This document shows, in pieces, positions 58,392 to 64,000 of a stretch of DNA of 64,000 nt. Below the pieces are notes generated by a model. It worked only from the letters and a program-made list of their open reading frames with translations, was not told the DNA's origin and did no database searches. The DNA is from JAJPXI01 sp051867655 (GTDB lineage Bacteria; Bacillota; Clostridia; Oscillospirales; Oscillospiraceae), in the NCBI GenBank assembly GCA_051867655.1, contig JBJDYV010000013.1, positions 1 to 64,000 of the forward strand. Direction: 5' to 3'. Every line of letters starts with the position of its first letter. Position 1 is the first letter of the stretch. The position numbers and the translations under genes were made by a program.

Positions 58392-59314
58392 TTGACGCTT
58401 TCCAGGGGCACCGGCACCTCGTCCAGGATCTGCCGGACCAGCTTGGCGCCGTCGGAGGAGATCCGGTGGCTGAGCACGGGGAGCGCCACGGTCTTCACGT
58501 CCTCCGGGATGACGTAGTCCCGGCCGTTCAGCAGGGCGGTCACCTGGCTGGCCTTGTACAGGGCCATGGCCCCGCGGGTGGACACGCCCGTGACAAAATT
58601 GTGGGCGGTGCGGGTGCGCTCCACAATGTCCATCATGTAGTTCAGCACGTCGTCGGACACTTTCGTCTCCACATAGGCGGTGCGGACATACCGGGTGTCC
58701 TCGGCGGACACGGTCTGCTCCAGGGACTCCACCAGGTCGATGGTGGAGGGGCGGGAGATGACGCCCTTTTCCTGCTCCCGGGTCATGTAGCCCAAAGACA
58801 GGCGCATAAAAAAGCGGTCGGTCTGGGCGTCGGGCAGCGGGAAGGTGCCGTAGGACTCCAGCGGGTTCTGGGTGGCCATGACCATGAAGGGCTCCTCCAG
58901 GCGCATGGTCACGCCGTCCACGGTGATCTGGCGCTCCTCCATGGCCTCCAGCAGGCTGGACTGGGTGCGGGGCGTGGCCCGGTTGATCTCGTCGGCCAGC
59001 ACGATGTTGGAAAACAGCGGGCCGGGGCGGAATTCAAACTCCCCCCGCTTCTGGTTGTAGAAGTTGATGCCCGTCAGGTCGGAGGGCAGCAGGTCCGGCG
59101 TGAACTGGATGCGCTTGAAATCGCCGCCCACCGTCTTGGCGAAAGAGCGCAGCAGCATGGTTTTGCCCGTGCCGGGCACATCCTCCAGCAGGACGTGGCC
59201 CGAGCAGATGAACGACGTGAGCACCAGCGCAATCACATCGTCCTTGCCCACGATGACCCTGGAGCAGTTTTCGATCACCCGGTCCCGGTATTGCGTAAAG
59301 CGCGTGACATCCAT
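58388..59314 (-). CDS. MoxR-family AAA+ ATPase, 308 aa
   Basis: Walker A EDVPGTGKTMLLRSFAKT, Walker B IVLADEINRATPRTQSSLLE, sensor 1 MATQNPLESYGTFPLPDAQ, and the MoxR lid domain. These ATPases act as chaperones for vWA/DUF58 partners, here the next gene. First gene of a three-gene operon. Confidence 0.93.
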   Translation of the reverse strand: MDVTRFTQYRDRVIENCSRVIVGKDDVIALVLTSFICSGHVLLEDVPGTGKTMLLRSFAKTVGGDFKRIQFTPDLLPSDLTGINFYNQKRGEFEFRPGPLFSNIVLADEINRATPRTQSSLLEAMEERQITVDGVTMRLEEPFMVMATQNPLESYGTFPLPDAQTDRFFMRLSLGYMTREQEKGVISRPSTIDLVESLEQTVSAEDTRYVRTAYVETKVSDDVLNYMMDIVERTRTAHNFVTGVSTRGAMALYKASQVTALLNGRDYVIPEDVKTVALPVLSHRISSDGAKLVRQILDEVPVPLESVK

Positions 59315-59481
59315 GGTTTTGACCTCTCATTGTGGTTAAAATATAATCCATTATACCGATTCCCGCCGCCGCTTTCAAGATTTTAGAATCTAGTTTTTTG
59401 CCATTTTCCGAAAGAATTTCTCCTATTTCAGGGCCGATTCAGCACATTTTCAGTGCAATTTCAGCTTTTCCCATTCCGCCG

Positions 59482-59535
59482 TTGACTTTCCCGGGCGCGC
59501 GTGGTAAGATAGCCATAGACACCCCCCGGGGGTGT
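59482..59535 (+). promoter_or_regulatory. csoR promoter and CsoR operator
   Basis: -35 TTGACT (59482-59487), 17-bp spacer, -10 TAAGAT (59505-59510), followed at 59519-59535 by ACACCCCCCGGGGGTGT, a G/C-tract palindrome of the kind bound by CsoR. Copper binding to CsoR would release it and induce the copper exporter. Confidence 0.85.
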
Positions 59536-59555
59536 AGTATTGGAGGTGTTTGCCG

Positions 59556-59819
59556 ATGATGGCCGATCAGAAAACCGTGCTCCGCCTGCTGAAGACCGCC
59601 CGCGGCCAGCTGGACGGCATTATGAAAATGGTGGAGGAGGACCGCTACTGCATCGACATTTCCCAGCAGGTCATGGCCACCGAAGCCATTCTGAACCGGG
59701 TGAACAAGGAGATCCTGTCCGCCCACCTGAAGCACTGCGTCAACGAGGCGGAGACGCCCCAGGCCCGGGATGAGAAAATTGATGAATTCGTCTCCATGCT
59801 GGGCAAGATATTGAAGTAA
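59556..59819 (+). CDS. csoR: CsoR-family copper-sensing repressor, 87 aa
   Basis: All-helical DUF156 protein with the Cu(I) ligands in place: Cys in DRYCIDISQQ, His and Cys in HLKHCV. Full length for the family. ATG 59556 with GGAGG 9 bases upstream. Operator overlaps its start region, and it is followed by the CopA exporter gene, a typical copper-resistance pair. Confidence 0.93.
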   Translation: MMADQKTVLRLLKTARGQLDGIMKMVEEDRYCIDISQQVMATEAILNRVNKEILSAHLKHCVNEAETPQARDEKIDEFVSMLGKILK

Positions 59820-59846
59820 AGCCCTGCTGTACAAAGAAGGTATTTC

Positions 59847-59945
59847 ATGAAACAGAAATTTATCGTTACCGGCATGACCTGCTTCCCCCACAAAATCTCT
59901 GATTTTGCGGGGACCCTAAATTTTTCAAATCCTCGGGCGAAGTGA
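59847..59945 (+). pseudogene. Truncated duplicate of the copA start
   Basis: Encodes MKQKFIVTGMTC, identical to the start of CopA at 60055, then diverges into hairpin-element sequence and stops at TGA 59943. A good ribosome site (AGAAGG) precedes it, so this was the original copA start before an insertion; it may still be translated as a 32-aa peptide. Confidence 0.8.
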
Positions 59946-60054
59946 ATTCGCCCTGCGGAAATTCTTCGCTCCGCTCCGAATTTGACGCCGCACTTGCGGC
60001 GGGCGCGCGAGCGCGCCTGCGCGGAGCATTTTCTCCGGAAAGTCTGGTGTTCCT
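59884..60054. mobile_element. 171-bp hairpin-dense insert duplicating the copA start (element E)
   Basis: Non-coding. Contains CCCCACAAAATC/GATTTTGCGGGG, GGGCGAA/TTCGCCC, AAATTC/GAATTT, GCCGCACTTGCGGC and GCGCGCGAGCGCGC hairpins. Bracketed by copies of 37 bp (59847-59883 and 60055-60091) that differ at one base. Same design as the insert at 46383. Confidence 0.6.
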
Positions 60055-62604
60055 ATGAAACAGAAATTTATCGTCACCGGCATGACCTGCTCCGCGTGTT
60101 CGGCTCATGTAGAGAAGGCGGTGCGCAAGCTGCCCGATGTGTCCAGCGTGGCCGTGGACCTGCTGGGCGGCTCCATGCAGGTGGAGTATGACGAAACCAA
60201 GCTCTCCCCCGACGGCATCATCGCCGCCGTGACGGGCGCGGGGTACGGCGCGTCCCTGCCCGCCGCCCCCGGCGGGGCAAAGACGGCCGCCCCGCCTGTC
60301 CAACCGATGGAGGAGGAGCTGCGGAACATGAAGCGCCGCTTTATTGCTTCCCTGTGCTTCCTGCTCCCCCTGTTCTATCTGGCCATGGGCCACATGATGG
60401 GCTGGCCCCTGCCCCACTGGTTCCACCGACCGGAAAACGCCCTGTCCGTGGCCCTGATCCAGTTTTTGCTGACCGTGCCCATCATGATCATCAACCAGAA
60501 ATACTACCGGGTGGGCTTCAAGACCCTGTTCCGGGGTGCGCCCAACATGGATTCCCTGATCGCCCTGGGCTCGGCCGCCGCCGTGGTCTACGGCGTGGCC
60601 GCCCTGTTCCAGATCTCCTCCGGCCTGGGGGCGCTGGCCTACGGCGTGGGCGACACCGCCGCCGCACTGGCGAAGGTGGAGCGCTGGTCCATGGACCTGT
60701 ACTTTGAGTCGGCGGGCATGATTCTGACCCTGATCACCCTGGGCAAGTATCTGGAGACCCGCTCCAAGGGCAAGACCGGCCAGGCCATCGGGCGCCTTCT
60801 CGACCTGGCCCCCAAGACCGCCACCGTGTTGAGAGACGGCCGCGAGGTGGAAGTACCCGTGGAGGAGGTGGCCGTGGGCGATCGGATCGTGGTGCGCCCG
60901 GGCCAGTCCATCCCCGTGGACGGCACGGTGACTGAGGGCTTTTCCGCCGTGGACGAGTCCGCCCTGACCGGCGAGTCCCTCCCCGTGGAGAAGGGCCCCG
61001 GCGACCGGGTGCTGTCCGCCTCCCTGAATAAATCCGGTTCCTTCACCATGCAGGCCGCGAAGGTGGGCAAGGACACCACCCTGTCCCAGATGATCGCCCT
61101 GGTGGAGGAGGCCGCCGCCTCCAAGGCCCCCATCGCCAAGCTGGCCGACCGGGTGGCGGGCGTGTTCGTCCCCACGGTCATGGCCATCGCCGTCATCACC
61201 GCCGCCGTGTGGCTGCTGACCGGCCACGGCGTGGAGATGGCCCTGACCTCCGGCGTGGCCGTGCTGGTCATCTCCTGCCCCTGCGCCCTGGGACTCGCCA
61301 CCCCCGTGGCCATCATGGTGGGCACGGGCAAGGGCGCGGAGCACGGCGTGCTGTTCAAGTCCGCCGAGGCGCTGGAGACCCTGCACACGGTGGACACCGT
61401 GGTGCTGGATAAGACGGGCACCGTCACCGAGGGCGCCCCCCGTGTCACTGACGTTTCCCCCTGCGGGGACACCACCGCCGAGGAGCTTTTGTGCGTGGCC
61501 GCCGCCCTGGAAAAGCCCTCCGAGCACCCCCTGGCTCAGGCCATCGTGGCCGAGGCCGAAGCGCGCGCCATCCCCCTGCCCGCCGTGGAGGGGTTCGAGG
61601 CCGTCCACGGCCGGGGCGTGACGGGAACCATCCAGGGGGCCGCTTTCCTGGCGGGCAACCGGGCCATGCTGGAAGAGCGCGGCATTGACGCCTCCCCCCT
61701 GTCCGGCCGGGCTGAGGCCCTGGCGGAGCAGGGCAAGACCCCCCTCTACTTTGCCCAGGATGACAAGCTGATCGGCGTCATCGCCGTGGCCGACACGGTG
61801 AAGCCCACCAGCAAGGCGGCCATCGCGCGCCTGCGCTCGCTGGGCCTGAACGTGGTCATGCTGACCGGCGACAACCAGCGCACGGCCTCCTTCATCGCCC
61901 GGGAGGTGGGCGTGACCGACGTGGTGGCCGAGGTGCTGCCCGCCGACAAGGAGCGGCAGGTGCGGTTGCTGCAGGAGCAGGGCAAAAAGGTGGCCATGGT
62001 GGGCGACGGCATCAACGACGCCCCGGCCCTGGCCCGCGCCGACGTGGGAATCGCCATCGGCGCGGGGGCCGACGTGGCCATCGAGTCGGCCGACGTGGTG
62101 CTGATGAAGAGCGACCTGACCGACGCCGTCACCGCCGTGCGCCTGTCCAAAGCGGTCATCCGCAACATCCGCCAGAACCTGTTCTGGGCGTTCATTTACA
62201 ACATCATCGGCATCCCCCTGGCCGCCGGGGTGTTCTTCCCCGTGCTGGGCTGGCAGCTCAACCCCATGTTCGCCGCCGCCGCCATGAGCCTGTCCTCGGT
62301 GTGCGTGGTGTCCAACGCCCTGCGCCTGCGCTTCTTCAAGGGAGAACCGGGCCGGGCGAGCGCCGAAAATACAGTTGAAATTCAAAAAGGAGAAATGAAA
62401 ACCATGGAAAAGAAAGTCGTTATTGAAGGCATGATGTGCCCGCACTGCCAGGCCCGCGTGGACAAGGCTCTGAACGCCCTGCCCGGCGTGACCGCCACTG
62501 TGGATCTGGACAGCAAGACCGCCACCGTCACCGGCGAGGTGTCCGACGAGGCCATCAAGGCCGCAATTTCCGAGGCGGGCTATCAGGTCGTGTCGATTTC
62601 TTAA
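60055..62604 (+). CDS. copA: Copper-exporting P1B ATPase CopA fused to a C-terminal CopZ-like domain, 849 aa
   Basis: N-terminal heavy-metal domain (GMTCSAC), eight helices with the metal-site motif ISCPCALGLATPVA, phosphorylation motif DKTGTVTEG, HP motif EKPSEHPLAQAI, and GDGINDAPAL. After the last helix comes a second heavy-metal domain (VVIEGMMCPHCQARVDKALN) like free CopZ. Pumps Cu(I) out of the cell. Just before that domain, AAGGAG (62387-62392) and in-frame ATG codons 62395/62404 could also start a separate CopZ. The ribosome site in front of ATG 60055 is weak because an insert separates the gene from its original start. Confidence 0.95.
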   Translation: MKQKFIVTGMTCSACSAHVEKAVRKLPDVSSVAVDLLGGSMQVEYDETKLSPDGIIAAVTGAGYGASLPAAPGGAKTAAPPVQPMEEELRNMKRRFIASLCFLLPLFYLAMGHMMGWPLPHWFHRPENALSVALIQFLLTVPIMIINQKYYRVGFKTLFRGAPNMDSLIALGSAAAVVYGVAALFQISSGLGALAYGVGDTAAALAKVERWSMDLYFESAGMILTLITLGKYLETRSKGKTGQAIGRLLDLAPKTATVLRDGREVEVPVEEVAVGDRIVVRPGQSIPVDGTVTEGFSAVDESALTGESLPVEKGPGDRVLSASLNKSGSFTMQAAKVGKDTTLSQMIALVEEAAASKAPIAKLADRVAGVFVPTVMAIAVITAAVWLLTGHGVEMALTSGVAVLVISCPCALGLATPVAIMVGTGKGAEHGVLFKSAEALETLHTVDTVVLDKTGTVTEGAPRVTDVSPCGDTTAEELLCVAAALEKPSEHPLAQAIVAEAEARAIPLPAVEGFEAVHGRGVTGTIQGAAFLAGNRAMLEERGIDASPLSGRAEALAEQGKTPLYFAQDDKLIGVIAVADTVKPTSKAAIARLRSLGLNVVMLTGDNQRTASFIAREVGVTDVVAEVLPADKERQVRLLQEQGKKVAMVGDGINDAPALARADVGIAIGAGADVAIESADVVLMKSDLTDAVTAVRLSKAVIRNIRQNLFWAFIYNIIGIPLAAGVFFPVLGWQLNPMFAAAAMSLSSVCVVSNALRLRFFKGEPGRASAENTVEIQKGEMKTMEKKVVIEGMMCPHCQARVDKALNALPGVTATVDLDSKTATVTGEVSDEAIKAAISEAGYQVVSIS

Positions 62605-62655
62605 GGGAGTACCCCCAAAATCGTCAGACAATCTTTAGAAAATCTTTCAAAAACC

Positions 62656-62700
62656 AAAACCTCCCCGTGGTACGCTTATGCGTACATACGAGGAGGTTTT
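62656..62700 (+). terminator. Hairpin overlapping the ABC gene ribosome site
   Basis: AAAACCTCC (62656-62664) pairs with GGAGGTTTT (62692-62700) and an inner GTACGC/GCGTAC stem (62670-62675/62680-62685) closes on TTAT. It looks like the copA terminator, but its 3' arm is the AGGAGG site of the gene at 62704. Confidence 0.7.
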
Positions 62701-62703
62701 TAT

Positions 62704-63471
62704 ATGGAATCTGTGTTATCGGTCCGCGCGCTGACCAAGACCTACGGCGTCCGGGGCAGCGTCACCCACGCCCTGGACGGTCTGAGCTTCCAGGTGGCCC
62801 CGGGGGAGTTCGTGGGCATCATGGGCGCGTCGGGCAGCGGCAAGACCACCCTGCTCAACTGCGTGTCCACCATCGACCGGCCCACGGGCGGGCAGATCAT
62901 CATCGACGGTCAGGAGGTGACGGCCCTGAAAAGCGCCGCGCTCTCCCGCTTCCGCCGGGAGCGGCTGGGGTTCATCTTCCAGGACTGCAACCTGCTGGAC
63001 ACCCTGACCGCCTTTGAGAACATCGCCCTGGCCCTGACCATTCTGAAGGTGCCCGCCCGGGACATTCAGAAGCGGGTGCGCGAGACCGCTGCTCTGCTGG
63101 GCATCGAACGGGTGCTGGACCAGTTCCCCTACCAGCTCTCCGGGGGCGAGCGGCAGCGGGTGGCCGCCGCCCGGGCCATCATCACCCACCCCGCCCTGAT
63201 CCTGGCCGACGAGCCCACCGGCGCGCTGGACTCCCGGTCCGCCCGGATGCTCCTGGAGCGGCTGGACGACTTAAACCGGGAGCAGGGGGCCACCATCCTC
63301 ATGGTCACCCACGACTCCTTCACCGCCAGCTGGTGCTCCCGCATCCTGTTCATCCGGGACGGGCGCATTCAGGAGCAGCTGGAGCGGGGGACGGACGACC
63401 GGCGCGCCTTTTTCACCCGCATCCTGTCGGTGGTCGGTCAGCTGGGAGGTGACGGCAGCCATGCTCTGTAA
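62704..63471 (+). CDS. Bce-type ABC transporter ATPase, 255 aa
   Basis: Walker A GASGSGKTTLLNC, signature LSGGERQRVAAARAI, Walker B LILADEPTGALDS, H-loop MVTHDSF. The MacB/BceA-type sequence and the FtsX-type permease behind it identify an antimicrobial-peptide resistance or sensing transporter. The AGGAGG site lies in a hairpin. Overlaps the permease start by 11 bases. Confidence 0.9.
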   Translation: MESVLSVRALTKTYGVRGSVTHALDGLSFQVAPGEFVGIMGASGSGKTTLLNCVSTIDRPTGGQIIIDGQEVTALKSAALSRFRRERLGFIFQDCNLLDTLTAFENIALALTILKVPARDIQKRVRETAALLGIERVLDQFPYQLSGGERQRVAAARAIITHPALILADEPTGALDSRSARMLLERLDDLNREQGATILMVTHDSFTASWCSRILFIRDGRIQEQLERGTDDRRAFFTRILSVVGQLGGDGSHAL

Positions 63472-64000
63472 GCTGGCTTTCCGCAATGTCCGGCGCAGCG
63501 TGAAGGATTACTTCATCTACTTCCTGACCCTGACCTTCGGTGTGTGCCTGTTCTACACCTTCAACTCCCTGGGCACCCAGCAGGTCATGCAGTTCCTGGA
63601 CCAGTCGCAGCACTACATGGTGGAGGCCATCATGGTCTGGATGAAGGTGCTCTCCGCCTTTGTGGCGGTGGTGCTGGCCGGGCTGATTCTCTACGCCAAC
63701 ACCTTCCTGCTGCGCCGGCGGAAAAAGGAGCTGGGCACCTACCTGCTGCTGGGCATGCCCCTGTCCCAGGTCTCCCTGATCCTGGTGCTGGAGACCCTGT
63801 TCATCGGCCTGCTGGCCCTGGCCTCCGGCCTGGCGCTGGGGGTCCTGGCCGCCCACGGCCTGTCCGTGCTGACCATGGCCATGTTCCGCCTGACCTTCGA
63901 GCCCCTGCGCTTCGTCTTCGACCCCTCCGCCGCCCTGTTCACCGCCGCCTGCTTCGGGGGGATGTTCCTGCTGGTCATGGTGTTCAACCAGGTCACCCTG
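63461..64000 (+). CDS. Bce-type FtsX-family permease (partial)
   Basis: ATG 63461 overlaps the ATPase stop; GGGAGG lies 9 bases upstream. The 180 visible residues start MLCKLAFRNVRRSVKDYFIY and include three helices (LTLTFGVCLFYTF, VLSAFVAVVLAGLILYA, LILVLETLFIGLLALASGLA) and the RRRKKELGTYLLLGM segment typical of BceB permeases, which detect or remove bacitracin-like peptides and signal to BceRS kinases. The gene continues beyond the window. Confidence 0.88.
   Translation, partial: MLCKLAFRNVRRSVKDYFIYFLTLTFGVCLFYTFNSLGTQQVMQFLDQSQHYMVEAIMVWMKVLSAFVAVVLAGLILYANTFLLRRRKKELGTYLLLGMPLSQVSLILVLETLFIGLLALASGLALGVLAAHGLSVLTMAMFRLTFEPLRFVFDPSAALFTAACFGGMFLLVMVFNQVTL

Noticed and set aside
59866..62631. 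921-codon open frame on the minus strand
   Set aside because: Antisense of copA; no start signal or domain.
1..64000. CRISPR arrays, prophage, transposase or integrase genes
   Set aside because: None found. The hairpin-dense elements carry no coding sequence and no transposase lies in the window.

Overview
The window looks like a GC-rich, spore-forming anaerobic Clostridium-class bacterium, most like gut Oscillospirales (Flavonifractor/Pseudoflavonifractor/Oscillibacter type). The evidence is Spo0A, SpoIVB, two CotF-type coat proteins and a GerMN lipoprotein alongside Firmicutes regulators (BlaI/MecR1, PadR, CsoR), a SAM-I riboswitch, a 2-hydroxyacyl-CoA dehydratase system and near-consensus sigma-A promoters. 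The genus is inference; no rRNA is present.

Layout. 1-1.2 kb: end of aspartate kinase and small coat proteins. 1.2-5.3 kb: an AspT/YidE-type transporter behind a long leader that contains its own terminator, a Na/Pi-type transporter, and a ComEC-like lipoprotein hydrolase. 5.4-8.5 kb: a 2-hydroxyacyl-CoA dehydratase-type pair whose partner is fused to its ATPase activator. 8.6-11.6 kb: a BlaI/MecR1-type sensor operon. 11.6-17.6 kb (minus): metK under a SAM-I riboswitch, then a glycosyltransferase, an O-antigen-ligase-like protein and a membrane-anchored 5'-nucleotidase. 17.6-25.6 kb: a TetR regulator divergent from a small protein, an MMPL exporter with a bactofilin-like tail, and a 1486-residue GLUG surface protein. 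25.7-28.9 kb: ketopantoate reductase family, adenosylhomocysteinase, a rhomboid-like protein.

29.2-37.3 kb is the most unusual block: a Crp/Fnr regulator behind an attenuator-like leader, a FecCD/BtuCDF-type importer (permease, ATPase, lipoprotein), a divergent MoeA, two nitrogenase-component-1-like proteins and a NifH-like ATPase, all on one strand and largely overlapping. No nifB/E/N-type scaffold genes occur, so this is a nitrogenase-like (Nfl) reductase with its own importer, substrate unknown, rather than a nitrogen-fixation cluster.

37.4-46.3 kb: metY, a comEA/two-component/GerMN operon, a DacF-type carboxypeptidase, a small lipoprotein, and an ECF sigma/anti-sigma pair. 46.6-54.0 kb: spo0A and spoIVB, usually adjacent, are separated by about 5 kb of PadR, SPFH and low-GC accessory genes plus a detached spoIVB 3' fragment. 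54.2-64 kb: tRNA-Leu(GAG), arylamine N-acetyltransferase, a MoxR/DUF58 operon, CsoR with a CopA-CopZ fusion, and a Bce-type ABC transporter running off the end.

Scattered through spacers and leaders are hairpin-dense elements (about 5.4, 38.7, 42.4, 46.4 and 59.9 kb). Two of them are bracketed by 33-37 bp direct duplications of host sequence, one of which duplicates the start of copA. Two unrelated membrane enzymes (5'-nucleotidase and DacF) end in nearly the same Arg/Gly-rich tail after a C-terminal membrane helix.
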